From the NCBI RefSeq assembly GCF_036250735.1, contig NZ_CP109430.1, forward strand, positions 3,782,001 through 3,846,000: 64,000 nt of DNA. The letters are read 5' to 3'. The notes beneath the pieces were generated by a model. The model did not search any database and was not told the DNA's origin. It saw only the letters and a list, made by a program, of their open reading frames with translations. The DNA is from Streptosporangium sp. NBC_01495 (GTDB taxonomy: Bacteria; Actinomycetota; Actinomycetes; Streptosporangiales; Streptosporangiaceae). Each line of letters begins with the position of its first letter. Position 1 is the stretch's first letter. A program made the position numbers and the translations under genes. Positions 13,101 through 26,178 of this stretch are shown in pieces.

Positions 13101-16100
13101 ATGGCGTTGTGCGCGGGAGAGAAACTCGGCTGCCCCGTCGTCGAGGAGATCACCTTTCAGGCCCCGCTCGTCGTCGACGGTGAGGACGACGTCCACGTGC
13201 AGGTCGCCGTCGGCGAACCCGATGACCGTGGGAGGCGCGCGCTGACGGTGTACTCCCGCACCGGCGCCGCCCCCGGCGACGGTGGTTCCGCCGAGTGGGT
13301 GCTCCACGCGGAGGGTGTGCTGACCCCGGCCGCCGGCGCCGAATCACCGGAATGGGCCGACGATCCGCAGCCGCCACAGGACGCGGAACCGGTCGACGGC
13401 CAGGCGCTGTACGACCGCCTCGCCGGGATGGGTTTTGGCTACGGCACCGCCTTCCAGGGGGTGACGTCGGCGTGGCGGCGTGACGGCGAGGTCTTCGCCG
13501 AGGTGTCGCTGGACGACACCACCGCCGAGCAGGCGGGCAGGTTCGGTATCCATCCCGCGCTGTTCGACGCGGCACTGCACGGCCTGGGACTGATCGGTGA
13601 ATGGGAGCAGGGGAAGCTGCCGCTGCCGTTCTCGTTCGCCGGAGTACGGTTGCACCGGTCCGGCGCCGCAGCTGTCCGGGTCCGCATCAGCGGTGTCGGC
13701 AGGGAACGAGTCCGGATCGCGGCGTTCGACGAGGTCGGCGAGGCGGTGGTGACCGTCGACGCGCTGCGCACCCGCCCGATCGATGCCGACACCCTGCGCG
13801 ACACCCATCGTGACTCCCGGCAGGCACTGCATCTGCCGCGGTGGGTGGAGGTGGCGCCGTCCGCACCGGTGACCCGGCCGCGGATGGTGTCGCTCGGGAT
13901 CGCGCCCGTGCCTGGGATCGAGCACGGATACGCCGATCTGGACGCGCTTCTCGCGTTCTGGGACCCTGAGGAGGACGCGCCCGACGCGGTGGTCTGGACC
14001 GTCGGCGGCGAATCGGCCGAGGACGATCGACCGGTCGCGGCCGAGGTACGCGCCCGGGTGCACGCGGCGCTGGCCGTGTTGCGCGCCTGGCCGGCCGAGG
14101 AGCGCTTCGCACGATCGGCACTCGTGGTGGTCACCCGGAACGGAGCGGGTCTGCCCGGTGAGTCCCCGGATCTCGCCGCGGCCGCCGTCCGAGGACTGGT
14201 GCGGAGCGCGCAGTCCGAACATCCGGGCCGGATCGTGTCGATCGACCACGCCGACGCGGTCACGGCGGACACGATCGCGACGGCGCTGGCCGTGGACGAA
14301 CCACAGGTGTCGGTTCGCGGGAGCGGGCTGTACGTCCAGCGTCTCGGACGTGTGCCCGTAGCGGACGCGGGGCCGTCGTTCGGATCGGGCACCGTGCTGA
14401 TCACCGGTGGTGTCGGCGGACTGGGTTCGCTGGTGGCCCGGCACCTCGTCGACGTGCACGGTGTGCGCCATCTGCTGCTCGTGTCACGGCGTGGTGACCA
14501 GGCCGAGGACGCCGCGGAACTGGTGGCGGAGTTGATCGATCGCGGCGCCCGGGTCCGGGTAGCCGCCTGTGATGTGGCCGACCGGACCGCCGTCGCGGCT
14601 CTGCTGGATTCGATCGAGCCCGAGTATCCGCTCACAGCGGTGATCCATTCGGCCGGTGTGCTGGACGACGGCACCATCGAGAACCTCACCGCCGAACAGG
14701 TGGATCGTGTGCTGACGGCGAAGGTCGACGCCGCGATCAACCTGCACGAACTGACCCTCGGCCGGGACCTGTCGGCGTTCGTGCTGTTCTCGTCGGCGGC
14801 GGCGCTGCTGGGATCACCCGGCCAGGGCAACTACGCCGCGGCGAACAGCTTCCTCGACGCGCTCGCGCGACACCGGCACAGCGCCGGGTTGCCGGCCCTG
14901 TCGGTGGCGTGGGGCCCATGGCAGCAGCGCAGCGACATGACCGGCGGCCTCGGCCGGACCGGATTCGCACGGCTGGAACGAATGGGATTGCGCCCGTTCG
15001 ACGCCGAATCCGGCCTGCGGCTTTTCGATCTGTCGGTCGCCGCCGCCGAACCACTGCTCGCCGCGGTCGACCTCGATCGCGCGGCACTGTCGTTGCAGGC
15101 GAGAGCCGGTCTCCTGCCCGCCGTCCTGCACGGGCTCGTCCCGGTACCGGCGCGGCGTGCCGGTACGGCGGGCGCGTTGGCGCACAGGCTGATCTCGGCG
15201 GCCGAACACGAACGGGACTCGCTGGTCGTCGAGTTCGTCCGTGAGCACGCGGCGGCGGCGCTGGGCCATGATTCCTCCGATGCGATCGAGGTGGACATAC
15301 CGTTCACCGAGCTCGGTTTCGACTCGCTGGGTGGGGTGGAGTTCCGGAACCGGCTGGCGAAGGGGACCGGGCTGTCGTTGCCGTCGACCCTGGTGTTCGA
15401 CTATCCGACCCCCACGGCGGTGGCGAAACTGGTGCGTTCCCTGATCGAGGGCGAGCAGACGCAGATCCGGTCGCGGCCGGTGCCGCGGCGGGTGTCCTCG
15501 GACGAGCCGATCGCGATCGTGGGGATGAGCTGCCGGTATCCCGGTGGAGTCGAGTCGCCCGAGCAGCTGTGGCGTCTGGTCGCCGAGGGCGCGGACGCCA
15601 TCGGCGGGTTCCCGTCCGATCGCGGCTGGGATCTGCGGCGGTTGTTCGACCCGGATCCGGACAAGCCCGGCACCGTGTACGCCCGCGAAGGCGGATTCCT
15701 CAGCGGTGCGGGCGATTTCGACGCCGGGTTCTTTGGTATCTCGCCGCGTGAGGCGTCGGCGATGGATCCGCAGCAGCGGTTGCTGCTGGAGGCGTCGTGG
15801 GAGGCGCTGGAGCACGCGGAAATCGACCCGACATCGTTGCGGGGCAGCGACACCGGGGTGTTCGCCGGTGCGTGCGCGTCGGGGTACGCGGATCGGGTGG
15901 TCGGCGATCTGGAGGGGTTCCGGCTGACGGGTACCTCGCACAGCGTCATCTCGGGGCGGGTGGCGTACGCGTTCGGCCTGGAAGGGCCTGCGGTGACGGT
16001 GGACACCGCGTGCTCGTCGTCGCTGGTGGCGTTGCACCTGGCGTGCCAGGCGCTGCGCCAGGGGGACAGTTCCCTGGTGCTCGCCGGTGGTGTCACCGTG

Positions 16101-19100
16101 GCCGCCGAGCCCGACATCTTCGTCGACTTCTCCCGGCAGCGGGGTCTCTCTCCGGACGGGCGGTGCAAGGCGTTCTCGTCCTCGGCCGATGGTGTGGCGT
16201 TTTCCGAGGGCGTCGGCGTGGTGGTCCTGGAGCGCCTGTCGGACGCGCGGCGGCGTGGGCACAACGTGCTGGCCGTCATCCGTGGTAGCGCGCTGAATCA
16301 GGATGGCGCGAGCAATGGTCTGACCGCGCCGAACGGTCCCTCGCAGGAGCGGGTGATCGCTCATGCGCTGGCGAGCGCGGGATTGTCGCCCGCGGATGTG
16401 GACGTGGTCGAGGCGCACGGTACTGGGACCACGCTGGGTGATCCGATCGAGGCGCAGGCGTTGATCGCCGCGTACGGGCAGGATCGCGACGAGCCGTTGC
16501 GGATCGGGTCGTTGAAGTCGAACATCGGGCACACGGTGGCCGCCGCGGGTGTGGGTGGCGTGATCAAGATGGTGCAGGCGCTTCGTCACGGGGTGTTGCC
16601 GAGGACGTTGCATGTGGACGAGCCGTCGCCGCATGTGGACTGGTCGGCGGGTTCGGTGCGGTTGCTGACCGAGGCCGAGCCGTGGCCGGTCGGGGACCGG
16701 GTACGCCGGGCCGGGGTGTCGTCCTTCGGGGTCAGCGGCACCAACGCGCACCTGATCCTGGAGGAACCCCCCGCCTCGGACCTGGTCGCCACCACACCGA
16801 CCACCGACGTGGCCACCGTGGTGCCGTTGCTGGTGTCGGCCAGGAGTGAGGCCGGTATGCGGGCGCAGGCGGTGCGGTTGGGTGGGTGGTTGGCGGATCA
16901 TCCTGAGGTGGATCTGGCCGATGTGGCGTACTCGCTGGTGTCTTCGCGGGCGCGGCTGGAGTGGCGGGGTGCGGTTGTCGGTGGTGGCCGTGGTGAGGTG
17001 CTGGCGCGGCTGGCCGAACTCGCTGCCGGTTCGGTGTCGTCGGGTGTGGTGTCGGGTGTGGTCGGTTCGGGGAAGACGGCTTTCTTGTTCACCGGTCAGG
17101 GGGCGCAAAGAGCCGGCATGGGGGCCGGGTTGTATGCGGCGTTCCCGGTGTTCGCGTCCGCGCTGGACGAGGTGTGCGCGGGGTTCGATCCGCTGCTCGG
17201 CTGCTCGCTGAAGGACGTGATGTTCGCGGGTGAGGGCGGCGGGGGTGTGCTGGGTCGGACGGAGTTCACGCAGCCGGCGTTGTTCGCGTTCGAGGTGGCG
17301 TTGTTCCGGTTGCTGGAGTCGTTCGGGGTCTCCCCGGATGTGGTGATCGGGCATTCGATCGGTGAGCTGGTCGCCGCGTATGTGGCGGGGGTGTGGTCGT
17401 TGGAGGATGCGTGTGCTCTGGTGGCGGCGCGGGGTCGGTTGATGGGTGCTTTGCCTGAGGGTGGGGCGATGGTGGCGGTGGCGGCGGCCGAGGGGGAGGT
17501 GGTCGCGGCTGTCGCGGGGTTCGGTGATCGGGTGTCGGTCGCGGCGGTGAACGCGCCGGCTTCGGTGGTGGTGTCGGGTGATGAGGACGCGGTCGGTGAG
17601 GTCGAGGGCTGGTTCGCGGGCCGGGGTGTGAAGACGTCGCGGTTGCGGGTGTCTCATGCGTTCCATTCGGCGCGGATGGAGCCGATGCTGGAGGAGTTCG
17701 CGGCTGTCGCCGAGGGGCTGGTCTATCGTCAGCCGTTGATTCCGGTGGTGTCCAACCTTTCCGGTGAGGTCGCCGGGGATGAGGTGCTGGAGCCGTCGTA
17801 CTGGGTGCGGCAGGTGCGGGCGGGGGTGCGGTTCGCTCCGGGTATCGAGGGGCTTGTCGCTTCGGGGGTGCGGCGGTTCCTGGAGGTGGGGCCGGATGCG
17901 GTGCTGGCCGCGATGACCCGGCAGTGCCTTCCGGAGGATGTCGGGGCGCGGTCGTTGGTGGCCGCTGCGGCGCGGCGTGGTCATGACGAGGCCGAGCAGT
18001 TCATGACCTTCCTGGCGCAGGCGCACACCGGCGGGGTCGAGGTGGACTGGGCGCCGTTGTTCGCCGGCCGCCGGGTGTCGCGGGTGCCGCTGCCGACGTA
18101 CGCGTTCCAGCACGAGAGGTACTGGTTGCAGCCACGCTCCGACAGTGCCGGTGATCGGTTCGGTCACCCGTTGCTGACCGGTGTGATGCCGGTGGCCGGT
18201 AAGGACGAGTGGGTGTTCACCGGCCGGCTGTCACTCCGCGCCCACCCCTGGATCGCCGACCACGCGGTGTTCGGGTCGGTGCTGCTGCCGGGCACGGGAT
18301 TCGTGGAGATGGCACTGGCCGCCGGGGAACGCCTCGGCGCGGCGGTGATCGACGAGATGCTGCTGGAGTCGCCGCTGGTGTTCGACGACGACGAAGCGGT
18401 GGACGTGCAGGTGACCGTGGGCCGCGCCGACGACGACGGCCGCCGGTCGTTCGCCATCCACTCTCGTGCCGCCTCGGCGCCGACCACGGGCGACGGTGAC
18501 GCCGATGTCACCGAATGGATCTCGCACGCCAACGGTGTCCTGGCCACGGCTCCCGATGCCGGTGACCCCGGCGCCGACGAGGACACCTGGCCTCCGCTCG
18601 ACGCGGATCCGGTCTCGGTGGACGACCTGTACGACCGCCTGGCCGAACTGGGCGTGGTGTACGGCCCGGCCTTCCAGGGCGTGCGGGCGGTGTGGCACCG
18701 TGATCGGGACGTCTTCACCGAGGTCGCCCTGGACAACACCACCGGCGACACGGCGGCGCGGTTCGGAGTACACCCGGCGCTGCTGGACGCGACGCTGCAC
18801 GCCGCGATCGACAGTTTGGCGCGGGACATGCCCGCGGGGCGGGTGCCACTGCCGTTCTCGTTCACCGGTGTGCGGGTGCATCGCCGTGGGGCGGTGGCCG
18901 TCCGCGCGAGGATCAGCCGCACCGGCGCCGAGACCGTGCGGATAGTGGCCGTGGATGAAGCCGGGGCCACCGTGGCGACGGTCGAGGCGCTACACGCTCG
19001 CGCGGTGGACGCCAAGACGCTGGGCGGTACCCGTACGGCCGGCCGGGCACCGCTGTACGAACTGCGGTGGATCGACGCCGAACCTGCCGCCACATCCGCG

Positions 19101-22100
19101 CTGCGCATCGCCGCGATCGCCTCGCCGGACGTGACGGCCGCCGTCGAGTACCACACCGGCCCGGCCGACGCCGCCCGCGCCGAGGTCCCCGCGGACGTTC
19201 TGGTGTGGACCGTCGACGGCGGCACCGAGACCGCGGACCGGTCGATGGCGGACGTGATGCGTGGTCGTGTGCACACGACCCTGTCAACGATACGGGCCTG
19301 GCTGGCGGAAGACCGTCTGGCCGGCACCCGGCTGGTGGTGGTCACCCGAGGGGCGGTCGCGCTGCCGGGAGAGGAGCCCGACCTCACGGCGGCGGCCGTG
19401 TCCGGGCTGGTGCGTAGCGCGCAGTCGGAACATCCCGACCGGATCGTCCTGCTCGATCACGACGGCGAGGTGTCCGCCGACGTGGTGTCGGCGGCCATGG
19501 ACGTCGGCGAGTCCGAGGTCGTGGTTCGGGGCACCAGGCTCATGGTGCCGCGTCTGATGCGCGGCGCCACACCGGCCGTGGAGACGGGAACCACTCTCGG
19601 GGCGGGTACGGTCCTGATCACCGGCGGCACCGGCGGACTCGGTGCTCGCCTGGCCCGGTACCTGGTCACCGTGCACGGTGCGGCGAACCTGCTGCTGGTC
19701 TCGCGCCGAGGTGACCGGGCGGACGGCGCCGCCGAGCTGGTGATGGAGCTGACCGGCCTCGGCGCACGGGCGCGAGCGGCCGCGTGCGACGTGTCCGATC
19801 GCGATGCGGTACGGGCGCTGCTGGACGAGATCCCCGCGGAGTTCCCGTTGACCGCGGTGATCCACGCTGCCGGTGTCGTGGACGACGGCACCATCGAGTC
19901 CTTGACCGCCGAGCAGGTGGACCGGGTACTGGCGCCGAAGGCCGAGGCGGCGCTCCACCTGCACGAACTCACGCGGGACATGAACTTGTCCGCCTTCGTG
20001 ATGTTCTCCTCGGTCGCCGCCATCCTTGGCTCGCCCGGCCAGGGGAACTACGCGGCGGCCAACAGCGTGCTGGACGCCCTGGCGCGGAGCCGCACCGAGG
20101 CCGGGCTGCCCGCGGTGTCGATCGGCTGGGGGCCGTGGAATTCAGACGGCGGGATGACCCGCGACCTGGGCCGGGGCGGCCTGGCCCGGCTTGAGCGAAT
20201 GGGATTGCGCCCGCTGGCCGATGCCGACGGCCTCGAACTGTTCAGCCAGGCCTTACGGGCCGGTGCTGCAGCGGTGGCCGGTGTCGAGTTCGACCTCGCG
20301 ACGCTGGCGGTCCAGGCCCGCGCCGAGTCACTGGCCGATGTTCTGCGGTCGGTGGCACCGGTTTCGGCACGCCGCGCCGAGAGGGCCGCGACGCTGGCAC
20401 AGCGCCTGGCGGCCGCGCCTCGGGACGGCTACCACGCGATCCTTCTCGACGGCGTCCGTGAACACGCGGCGGCCGTGCTGGGACACGCCTCCGCGGACGC
20501 GGTCGGTGCGGAGGTGCCGTTCAGCGAGCTCGGTTTCGACTCGCTGGGTGCGGTGGAGTTCCGGAACCGGCTGGCACAGGCGAGCGGAGTGTCGTTGCCG
20601 TCGACGCTGGTGTTCGACTACCCGACCGCGGTGGCGGTGGCCGAGTACCTGCGCTCTCGGATCGAGGGTGAGGGTACCGGCGCTCGGCAGGTCGCGCGTC
20701 GTGCGCGGGTGGACGAGCCGATCGCGATCGTCGGGATCAGTTGCCGGTATCCCGGCGGTGTCGAGTCAGCGGACCAGCTGTGGGATCTTGTCGCATCCGG
20801 TGGCGACGGGATAGGCACGTTCCCATCGGATCGCGACTGGGATCTGGACCACCTGTTCGATCCGGATCCGGACAAGCCGGGCACCGTATACACCCGTGAG
20901 GCTGGATTCCTCCGTAACGCCGGTGATTTCGACGCGGGATTCTTTGGTATCTCGCCGCGTGAGGCGTCGGCGATGGATCCGCAGCAGCGTTTGTTGCTGG
21001 AGGCGTCGTGGGAGGCGTTGGAGGACGCGGGAATCGACCCGATGTCGTTGCGGGGCAGCGACACCGGTGTGTTCGCGGGCGTGATGTACCAGGACTACGA
21101 ACACACCGCTCGCTCAGCGGCGTCGGCCTCCGAAGGCTATGTGGCGACTGGTTCGGCGGGCAGTGTGGTGTCGGGGCGGGTGGCGTACAGCCTGGGTCTG
21201 GAAGGGCCCGCGATGACGATCGACACGGCGTGTTCGTCGTCGCTGGTGGCGATGCATCTGGCGTGTCAGGCGTTGCGCCAGGGCGAGACGTCTCTCGTGC
21301 TGGCCAGTGGTGTCACGGTGATGTCGACGCCGTTGTTGTTCGTGGAGTTCTCCCGGCAGCGGGGGCTGTCCCCGGATGGGCGGTGCAAGTCGTTCTCTTC
21401 CTCGGCCGATGGTGTGGCCTGGTCCGAGGGTGTCGGTGTGGTGGTGCTGGAGCGGTTGTCGGACGCGCGGCGGCTTGGGCACGACGTTCTGGCCGTGATT
21501 CGTGGTAGCGCGGTGAACCAGGATGGTGCGAGCAACGGGTTGACCGCGCCGAACGGGCCTTCGCAGGTGCGGGTGATCGGGCAGGCGCTCGCCAACGCCG
21601 GTCTGACGCCTGTCGACGTCGATGTGGTCGAGGCACACGGTACTGGGACCACCCTGGGTGATCCGATCGAGGCGCAGGCGTTGATCGCCGCGTACGGGCA
21701 GGATCGCGATGAGCCGTTGCGGATCGGGTCGTTGAAGTCGAACATCGGGCACACACAGGCCGCCGCCGGTGTGGCCGGTGTGATCAAGATGGTGCAGGCG
21801 CTCCGTCACGAGGTGTTGCCTCGGACGTTGCACGTGGACGAGCCGTCGCCGCATGTGGACTGGTCGGCGGGTTCGGTGCGGTTGCTGACCGAGGCCGAGC
21901 CGTGGCCGGTTGGGGACCGGGTGCGCCGGGCGGGTGTGTCGTCGTTCGGGATCAGCGGCACCAACGCGCACCTGATTCTCGAAGAGGCACCGGCGGAGCC
22001 TGCGGCATCGGTCGTGGACGGCGATGGGCTTGCCCCCCGAACGCCGATCGCCGGTGATGTGCTGCCGTTGCTGGTGTCGGCCAGGAGTGAGGCCGGTATG

Positions 22101-25100
22101 CGGGCGCAGGCGGTGCGGTTGGGTGGGTGGTTGGCGGATCATCCTGAGGTGGATCTGGCCGATGTGGCGTATTCGCTGGTGTCTTCGCGGGCGCGGCTGG
22201 AGTGGCGGGGTGCGGTTGTCGGTGGTGGCCGTGGTGAGGTGTTGGCGCGGCTGGCCGAACTCGCTGCCGGTTCGGTGTCGTCCGGAGTGGCTGAGGGGGT
22301 GGCCGGCTCGGGCAGGACGGCTTTCTTGTTCACCGGTCAGGGGGCGCAGCGGGCCGGTATGGGGGCTGGGTTGTATGCGGCGTTTCCGGTGTTCGCGGCG
22401 GCGTTGGACGAGGTGTGTGCGGGGTTCGATCCGCTGCTGGGTTGTTCGTTGAAGGAGGTGATGTTCGCCGGTGAGGGCGGCGGGGGTGTGCTGGGTCGGA
22501 CGGAGTTCACGCAGCCGGCGTTGTTCGCGTTTGAGGTGGCGGTGTTCCGGTTGCTGGAGTCGTTCGGTGTGGTGCCGGATGTGGTGATCGGGCATTCGAT
22601 CGGTGAGCTGGTCGCCGCGTATGTGGCGGGGGTGTGGTCGCTGGAGGATGCGTGTCGTCTGGTGGCGGCGCGGGGCCGGTTGATGGGTGCTTTGCCCGAG
22701 GGTGGCGCGATGCTCGCGGTGGCGTCGGCCGAGGGGGAGGTGATTGCCGCGATCGCCGGGTTCGGTGATCGGGTGTCGGTCGCGGCGGTGAACGCGCCGG
22801 CTTCGGTGGTGGTGTCGGGCGATGAGGACGCGGTCGGTGAGATCGAGCGGTGGTTCGCGGGCCGGAGTGTGAAGACGTCGCGGTTGCGGGTGTCTCACGC
22901 GTTCCATTCGGCGCGGATGGAGCCGATGCTGGAGGAGTTCGCGCTTGTCGCGGAGGGGTTGACCTACAGCGAGCCGCGGATTCCGGTGGTGTCCAACCTG
23001 TCCGGTGAGGTCGCCGGGGATGAGTTGCTGGAGCCCTCGTACTGGGTGCGGCAGGTGCGGGCGGCGGTGCGGTTCGCGCCGGGCGTCGAGGGGCTTGTCG
23101 TTTCGGGGGTGCGGCGCTTTCTGGAGGTCGGGCCGGATGCGGTGCTGGCCGCGATGACCCGGCAGTGCCTTCCGGAGGATATCGAGGCGCGGTCGCTGGT
23201 GGCCGCGGCGGCACGGCGCGGTCATGACGAGGCCGAGCAGTTCATGACCTTCCTCGCGCAGGCGCACACCTCCGGGGTCGAGGTGGACTGGGCGCCGTTG
23301 TTCGCCGGCCGCCGGGTGTCGCGGGTGCCGCTGCCGACATACGCGTTCCAGCACGAGAGGTACTGGCTTGAGCCCGACCCGCCCGCGACCGGGGACGTGA
23401 GCCGTTCCGGGTTGACCGCGCTCGACCACCCGTTCCTGACGGCGGCGGTACGTGTGGCGGGCCGGGACGAGTGGTTGTTCAGCGGCCGGTTGTCGTGGCG
23501 CACCCACCCGTGGCTCGCCGACCACGCGGTACTCGGGTCGGTGCTGCTGCCGGGCACCGGATTCGTGGAGATGGCGCTGAACGCCGGCGACCGGCTCGGT
23601 ACGGGAATGATCGAGGAGTTGCTGCTGGAGGCGCCGCTGTTGCTGGCCGCCGACACGGCCGTGGACGTGCAGCTGCGCGTCGGTCCGGTGGACGCCTCGG
23701 GACGCCGTGAGTTCACGGTGCACTCCCGGCGAGAAGCGGCGAGCGTCGACCTGGTCGCCGACGACGAGGAGTGGCTGCTGCACGCCGGAGGGGTACTGGT
23801 ACCGGCTGACGCGACCGGGCGGCCTGCCCCCACGGTGGCGAGCTGGCCACCGGTCGACGCCGAACCCCTGGACGGTGAGTACCTGTACGGCCGCCTGGCG
23901 GATCTCGGTTTCGAGTACGGACCGGCGTTCCAGCGAGTGTCGGCGGCGTGGCTGCGCGGAGACGAGGTGTTCGCCGAGGTGGCGCTGGACGACACCACCC
24001 GCGCGTCGGCGGTGGGCTTCGGTATCCATCCGGCGTTGTTCGACGCCGGCCTGCATGCCGTGATCGACGGTCTCGCACAGGCGATGCCGCCGGGACGGCT
24101 TCCGCTCCCGTTCTCGTTCGCCGGGGTCCGGCTGTACCGGACCGGCGCATCGGCGGTACGAGCCCGGATTGTCCGCGCGGGCGATGACGAGGCCCGGATC
24201 GAGCTGGTCGACGAGACCGGATCGGCGGTGCTGACCGTCGAGTCGCTGCGCGCGCGTCCGGTCGAGGCACGCTCGCTGGGAGGCATGACGCGACGCCCGA
24301 ACGGGTCGCTGCTGGACGTCGAGTGGGTCGAAGCCGACACTTCCGGTGCCCCACGGCAGGTTCCGTCACTCGCGGTGCTCGGATCGGCGACGGTGGCCGG
24401 GGTCGCGGACCGGCACTTCGATCCGGCGAAACTCGCGGCGGCGGAGTCGGTTCCGGACGCGGTGGTGTGGGCGGCCGACTCGGTGTGCCCCGATGGTGAC
24501 GAGACCGCCGCGACAGCGCACACAGCCGTACAGGCGGCCTTGCGGATGCTTCGCGAATGGTTGTCCGAGAGAAGGTTCCTCGGGGTACGGCTGGTGGTGT
24601 CCATCCGGAACGCGGCGGCGTTGCCCGGGGAGGTGCCGACGCCGGTCGCGGCCGCGGTGGCGGGGCTGGTACGCAGCGCACAGTCCGAGCATCCGGATCG
24701 CATCACGCTTCTGGATCACGACGGTGACCTCTCCGCCGAAACGGTGACGCGGGCGTTGGGCACCGCCGAGCCCGAGCTGATGCTTCGTGAACGGCGGCTG
24801 CTGGTGCCACGGCTCACGCGTGTCGGCGGAGCCGCCGGAGAGGTGTCGTTCGGGTCCGGAACCGTGTTGATCACCGGCGGTACCGGTGGCCTGGGCGCGG
24901 TGGTGGCTCGCCACCTCGTCGGTGCCCACGGCGTGCGGCGGCTGCTGCTGGTGTCGCGGCGGGGCATGGCGGCCGACGGCGCCGCCGAACTGGTGGCCCT
25001 GTTGAGCGAGGCGGGCGCCGAGGTGGACGTGGCGGCGTGTGATGTGAGCGACCGCGCGGCGCTCAGGGATCTCCTGGCCGCGCTACCCGCCGAGAACCCG

Positions 25101-26144
25101 TTGACCGCGGTCGTGCACTCCGCCGGCGTCCTCGACGACGGCACGATCGAGACCCTGACCGCGGAGCAGGTGGACCGGGTGCTGGCGCCGAAGATCGACG
25201 CCGCGGTGAACCTGCACGAGCTGACCCGAGACCACGACCTGTCGGCGTTCGTGTTGTTCTCCTCGGCGGCGGCTCTGCTCGGCTCACCGGGGCAGGGCAA
25301 CTACGTGGCGGCCAACAGCTTCCTCGACGCCCTGGCCCGCCGCCGCGTCGGCAGCGGCCTGCCCGCCGTGTCGGTGGCGTGGGGCCCGTGGCGGCAGGAC
25401 TCGGGCATGACGAGCGGGCTGGGGGAGGCGGGGCTGTCGCGGCTGGAACGGCTGGGCCTGGACGCGCTCGGCGACGACGACGGGCTGGAGCTGTTCGATC
25501 TGGCGGTCGGTGCTGGACGGCCTGTCGTGGCCGGGGTGCGGTTCAGCCGGGCACGGCTGGCGGTTCAAGCCCGCGACGGACTGCTGCCTTCCATCCTGCG
25601 GGGACTCGTGCCGGCGTCCGAGCGGCAGGCGAACGGCGCCGGGGAACTGGCGCGGAAGCTCGCCTCGACGCCGCGGGACGAACGAGAGGCCGTCCTCGTC
25701 GACTTCGTCCGCGACCAGGCCGCCGCGGTACTCGGTCATGCGTCCCGCGAGACGATTCCCGCCGGAGCGCCGTTCATGGAGCTCGGATTCGACTCGCTGG
25801 GCGGGGTCGAGTTCCGGAACCGGCTGGCGAAGGCGGCGGGATTGTCGTTGCCGTCGACCCTGGTGTTCGACTACCCCACCACGGCGGCGGTGGCGAACCT
25901 GATGTTGTCGCGGATCGAGGACGCGGGACCGGACACGTCCCTCGACCATCACGTCGAATCGCTGCGATCGTTGCTGTCGGAGATCACGTCCGGTACCGAG
26001 AAGGCGCGTTTGGCGAAGCAGATCCGGGCACTCGTCGCCGAAGTGCTTGAGGAGCGTGCCCCCACGGTGGAGGTCACGGCCGCCGACGTCGAGTCGGCCA
26101 CGGCTGACGAGATCTTCGCGCTGATCGACAAGACCATCGCCTGA
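10101..26144 (+). CDS. Modular type I polyketide synthase, three modules
   Basis: 5,347 residues. The start is the ATG at 10101, which overlaps the previous stop as ATGA; an upstream in-frame start would lie within the preceding gene. Residues 1-38 are charged and predicted helical, as in N-terminal docking domains, so this protein should accept the chain from the preceding PKS. Three complete modules follow, each KS-AT-DH-KR-ACP: KS Cys at residues 213, 1971 and 3711; DH His at 985, 2721 and 4475; ACP Ser at 1742, 3481 and 5232. The AT of the first module is methylmalonyl type (GHSQGE, YASH at 773); the other two are malonyl type (GHSIGE, HAFH at about 2519 and 4266). The last 70 residues resemble a C-terminal docking helix ending in an [12 protein letters not shown] motif. 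There is no thioesterase, so the chain is expected to pass to another PKS that is not in this window. Confidence 0.97.
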   Translation: MSTPSTSNEERLSRYLRKLTGDLRAANKQIHELEERSREPIAIVGMSCRYPGGVATPAQLWDVVASGTDAIGPFPPDRGWDLERLFDTDPDSPGTVYTREGGFLDAAGDFDAGFFGIGPREAAAMDPQQRLFLESAWEALEDAGIDPASLRGSDTGVFAGVIHQAYGHRVGSPALTAESEGHAYLGVSASVLSGRVAYTFGFKGPAISVDTACSSSLVALHLACQALRQGDTSLVLVGGVTVMSDPTLLIAFGRQRALSPDARCKAFAAAADGTGFSEGLGMLVVERLSDARSRGHRVLAVIRGGAVNQDGASNRLTAPNGPSQEKVIAQALANAGLTPADVDAVEAHGTGTTLGDPIEAQALIAAYGRGRAGDPLRVGSLKSNIGHTSAAAGVGGVIKMVQALRHETLPATLHVDAPTPHVDWSEGSVRLLTDAEPWPAGERVRRAGVSSFGASGTNAHLILEEAPNDPAGPESADEPAVLVARTAMPGTAPWLVSAKTEAGLHAQAARLRQWVAERPEVSVDEIAYSLLTTRASLEWRGAVVAGDRDGMLAGLATLAEPESAGAADNVVTGRATTRKVAFVFPGQGSQWRGMALGLLAAGGPFAESMAACEAALAPYVDWSLTAVLHGADGAPSLDRVDVVQPALFAVMVSLAKLWQANGVEPDVVIGHSQGEIAAAYVAGALTLDDAARVVALRSRAVADELSGTGTMASIGLGEEAVRARLEPFGDRLSLAAVNGPVQAVVSGDLDAMDELLAACERDGVRARRIPVDYASHSKAVERLRDRLLRELAPITPRPGTVPFFSTVYADYLDTSELDAKYWYRALREPVRFAAASATLMRSGFTGFVEASPHPVLTVGLMATAEAAGVADRVSIMGSLRREQGGPEQFTVAMAQAYSAGLPVRWEPWFADRAVSRVDLPTYAFQRQRYWIQTEAPGVGAGDVTHAGLVFPDHPLLGAAAELAGRDEWLFTGRITHRTHPWLADHVVFGTVVVPGTAMVEMALCAGEKLGCPVVEEITFQAPLVVDGEDDVHVQVAVGEPDDRGRRALTVYSRTGAAPGDGGSAEWVLHAEGVLTPAAGAESPEWADDPQPPQDAEPVDGQALYDRLAGMGFGYGTAFQGVTSAWRRDGEVFAEVSLDDTTAEQAGRFGIHPALFDAALHGLGLIGEWEQGKLPLPFSFAGVRLHRSGAAAVRVRISGVGRERVRIAAFDEVGEAVVTVDALRTRPIDADTLRDTHRDSRQALHLPRWVEVAPSAPVTRPRMVSLGIAPVPGIEHGYADLDALLAFWDPEEDAPDAVVWTVGGESAEDDRPVAAEVRARVHAALAVLRAWPAEERFARSALVVVTRNGAGLPGESPDLAAAAVRGLVRSAQSEHPGRIVSIDHADAVTADTIATALAVDEPQVSVRGSGLYVQRLGRVPVADAGPSFGSGTVLITGGVGGLGSLVARHLVDVHGVRHLLLVSRRGDQAEDAAELVAELIDRGARVRVAACDVADRTAVAALLDSIEPEYPLTAVIHSAGVLDDGTIENLTAEQVDRVLTAKVDAAINLHELTLGRDLSAFVLFSSAAALLGSPGQGNYAAANSFLDALARHRHSAGLPALSVAWGPWQQRSDMTGGLGRTGFARLERMGLRPFDAESGLRLFDLSVAAAEPLLAAVDLDRAALSLQARAGLLPAVLHGLVPVPARRAGTAGALAHRLISAAEHERDSLVVEFVREHAAAALGHDSSDAIEVDIPFTELGFDSLGGVEFRNRLAKGTGLSLPSTLVFDYPTPTAVAKLVRSLIEGEQTQIRSRPVPRRVSSDEPIAIVGMSCRYPGGVESPEQLWRLVAEGADAIGGFPSDRGWDLRRLFDPDPDKPGTVYAREGGFLSGAGDFDAGFFGISPREASAMDPQQRLLLEASWEALEHAEIDPTSLRGSDTGVFAGACASGYADRVVGDLEGFRLTGTSHSVISGRVAYAFGLEGPAVTVDTACSSSLVALHLACQALRQGDSSLVLAGGVTVAAEPDIFVDFSRQRGLSPDGRCKAFSSSADGVAFSEGVGVVVLERLSDARRRGHNVLAVIRGSALNQDGASNGLTAPNGPSQERVIAHALASAGLSPADVDVVEAHGTGTTLGDPIEAQALIAAYGQDRDEPLRIGSLKSNIGHTVAAAGVGGVIKMVQALRHGVLPRTLHVDEPSPHVDWSAGSVRLLTEAEPWPVGDRVRRAGVSSFGVSGTNAHLILEEPPASDLVATTPTTDVATVVPLLVSARSEAGMRAQAVRLGGWLADHPEVDLADVAYSLVSSRARLEWRGAVVGGGRGEVLARLAELAAGSVSSGVVSGVVGSGKTAFLFTGQGAQRAGMGAGLYAAFPVFASALDEVCAGFDPLLGCSLKDVMFAGEGGGGVLGRTEFTQPALFAFEVALFRLLESFGVSPDVVIGHSIGELVAAYVAGVWSLEDACALVAARGRLMGALPEGGAMVAVAAAEGEVVAAVAGFGDRVSVAAVNAPASVVVSGDEDAVGEVEGWFAGRGVKTSRLRVSHAFHSARMEPMLEEFAAVAEGLVYRQPLIPVVSNLSGEVAGDEVLEPSYWVRQVRAGVRFAPGIEGLVASGVRRFLEVGPDAVLAAMTRQCLPEDVGARSLVAAAARRGHDEAEQFMTFLAQAHTGGVEVDWAPLFAGRRVSRVPLPTYAFQHERYWLQPRSDSAGDRFGHPLLTGVMPVAGKDEWVFTGRLSLRAHPWIADHAVFGSVLLPGTGFVEMALAAGERLGAAVIDEMLLESPLVFDDDEAVDVQVTVGRADDDGRRSFAIHSRAASAPTTGDGDADVTEWISHANGVLATAPDAGDPGADEDTWPPLDADPVSVDDLYDRLAELGVVYGPAFQGVRAVWHRDRDVFTEVALDNTTGDTAARFGVHPALLDATLHAAIDSLARDMPAGRVPLPFSFTGVRVHRRGAVAVRARISRTGAETVRIVAVDEAGATVATVEALHARAVDAKTLGGTRTAGRAPLYELRWIDAEPAATSALRIAAIASPDVTAAVEYHTGPADAARAEVPADVLVWTVDGGTETADRSMADVMRGRVHTTLSTIRAWLAEDRLAGTRLVVVTRGAVALPGEEPDLTAAAVSGLVRSAQSEHPDRIVLLDHDGEVSADVVSAAMDVGESEVVVRGTRLMVPRLMRGATPAVETGTTLGAGTVLITGGTGGLGARLARYLVTVHGAANLLLVSRRGDRADGAAELVMELTGLGARARAAACDVSDRDAVRALLDEIPAEFPLTAVIHAAGVVDDGTIESLTAEQVDRVLAPKAEAALHLHELTRDMNLSAFVMFSSVAAILGSPGQGNYAAANSVLDALARSRTEAGLPAVSIGWGPWNSDGGMTRDLGRGGLARLERMGLRPLADADGLELFSQALRAGAAAVAGVEFDLATLAVQARAESLADVLRSVAPVSARRAERAATLAQRLAAAPRDGYHAILLDGVREHAAAVLGHASADAVGAEVPFSELGFDSLGAVEFRNRLAQASGVSLPSTLVFDYPTAVAVAEYLRSRIEGEGTGARQVARRARVDEPIAIVGISCRYPGGVESADQLWDLVASGGDGIGTFPSDRDWDLDHLFDPDPDKPGTVYTREAGFLRNAGDFDAGFFGISPREASAMDPQQRLLLEASWEALEDAGIDPMSLRGSDTGVFAGVMYQDYEHTARSAASASEGYVATGSAGSVVSGRVAYSLGLEGPAMTIDTACSSSLVAMHLACQALRQGETSLVLASGVTVMSTPLLFVEFSRQRGLSPDGRCKSFSSSADGVAWSEGVGVVVLERLSDARRLGHDVLAVIRGSAVNQDGASNGLTAPNGPSQVRVIGQALANAGLTPVDVDVVEAHGTGTTLGDPIEAQALIAAYGQDRDEPLRIGSLKSNIGHTQAAAGVAGVIKMVQALRHEVLPRTLHVDEPSPHVDWSAGSVRLLTEAEPWPVGDRVRRAGVSSFGISGTNAHLILEEAPAEPAASVVDGDGLAPRTPIAGDVLPLLVSARSEAGMRAQAVRLGGWLADHPEVDLADVAYSLVSSRARLEWRGAVVGGGRGEVLARLAELAAGSVSSGVAEGVAGSGRTAFLFTGQGAQRAGMGAGLYAAFPVFAAALDEVCAGFDPLLGCSLKEVMFAGEGGGGVLGRTEFTQPALFAFEVAVFRLLESFGVVPDVVIGHSIGELVAAYVAGVWSLEDACRLVAARGRLMGALPEGGAMLAVASAEGEVIAAIAGFGDRVSVAAVNAPASVVVSGDEDAVGEIERWFAGRSVKTSRLRVSHAFHSARMEPMLEEFALVAEGLTYSEPRIPVVSNLSGEVAGDELLEPSYWVRQVRAAVRFAPGVEGLVVSGVRRFLEVGPDAVLAAMTRQCLPEDIEARSLVAAAARRGHDEAEQFMTFLAQAHTSGVEVDWAPLFAGRRVSRVPLPTYAFQHERYWLEPDPPATGDVSRSGLTALDHPFLTAAVRVAGRDEWLFSGRLSWRTHPWLADHAVLGSVLLPGTGFVEMALNAGDRLGTGMIEELLLEAPLLLAADTAVDVQLRVGPVDASGRREFTVHSRREAASVDLVADDEEWLLHAGGVLVPADATGRPAPTVASWPPVDAEPLDGEYLYGRLADLGFEYGPAFQRVSAAWLRGDEVFAEVALDDTTRASAVGFGIHPALFDAGLHAVIDGLAQAMPPGRLPLPFSFAGVRLYRTGASAVRARIVRAGDDEARIELVDETGSAVLTVESLRARPVEARSLGGMTRRPNGSLLDVEWVEADTSGAPRQVPSLAVLGSATVAGVADRHFDPAKLAAAESVPDAVVWAADSVCPDGDETAATAHTAVQAALRMLREWLSERRFLGVRLVVSIRNAAALPGEVPTPVAAAVAGLVRSAQSEHPDRITLLDHDGDLSAETVTRALGTAEPELMLRERRLLVPRLTRVGGAAGEVSFGSGTVLITGGTGGLGAVVARHLVGAHGVRRLLLVSRRGMAADGAAELVALLSEAGAEVDVAACDVSDRAALRDLLAALPAENPLTAVVHSAGVLDDGTIETLTAEQVDRVLAPKIDAAVNLHELTRDHDLSAFVLFSSAAALLGSPGQGNYVAANSFLDALARRRVGSGLPAVSVAWGPWRQDSGMTSGLGEAGLSRLERLGLDALGDDDGLELFDLAVGAGRPVVAGVRFSRARLAVQARDGLLPSILRGLVPASERQANGAGELARKLASTPRDEREAVLVDFVRDQAAAVLGHASRETIPAGAPFMELGFDSLGGVEFRNRLAKAAGLSLPSTLVFDYPTTAAVANLMLSRIEDAGPDTSLDHHVESLRSLLSEITSGTEKARLAKQIRALVAEVLEERAPTVEVTAADVESATADEIFALIDKTIA
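10216..15440 (+). other. PKS module 3 (KS-AT-DH-KR-ACP), methylmalonyl-type AT
   Basis: KS Cys codon 10737-10739. The AT (about 11840-12760) has GQGSQW, GHSQGE near 12108 and YASH at 12417-12428, the classical methylmalonyl-CoA signature, and is divergent from the other four ATs at both protein and codon-use level. DH has its His at 13053-13055 and [10 protein letters not shown] near 13555, both intact. KR has TGGVGGLG near 14400 and LDD. ACP serine 15324-15326. Predicted: a methyl-branched double bond. Confidence 0.9.
15505..20670 (+). other. PKS module 4 (KS-AT-DH-KR-ACP)
   Basis: KS Cys codon 16011-16013. The AT carries GHSIGE near 17347 and HAFH near 17655 (malonyl). DH has its His at 18261-18263 and [10 protein letters not shown] near 18775. 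The KR has TGGTGGLG near 19624 but reads VDD where the other modules have LDD; the middle and last Asp are kept, so I still infer B-type. ACP serine 20541-20543. Predicted: unbranched double bond. Confidence 0.88.
20716..25910 (+). other. PKS module 5 (KS-AT-DH-KR-ACP)
   Basis: KS Cys codon 21231-21233. The AT carries GHSIGE near 22586 and HAFH near 22896 (malonyl). DH has its His at 23523-23525 and [10 protein letters not shown] near 24030. KR has TGGTGGLG near 24875 and LDD. ACP serine 25794-25796. The second half of this KS is almost identical in DNA to the partial KS at the left window edge, which points to recent duplication or gene conversion. Confidence 0.88.
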
Positions 26145-26178
26145 CAGTCCCCGACGAGCTCGACGAGAAGGTTGTGAG

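Noticed and set aside
14814..18167. Very long open frame on the minus strand inside the PKS genes, and many similar ones
   Set aside because: GC-rich coding DNA leaves antisense frames open by codon bias; the composition is Arg/His/Pro-rich with no domain, and the plus-strand PKS domains are unambiguous.
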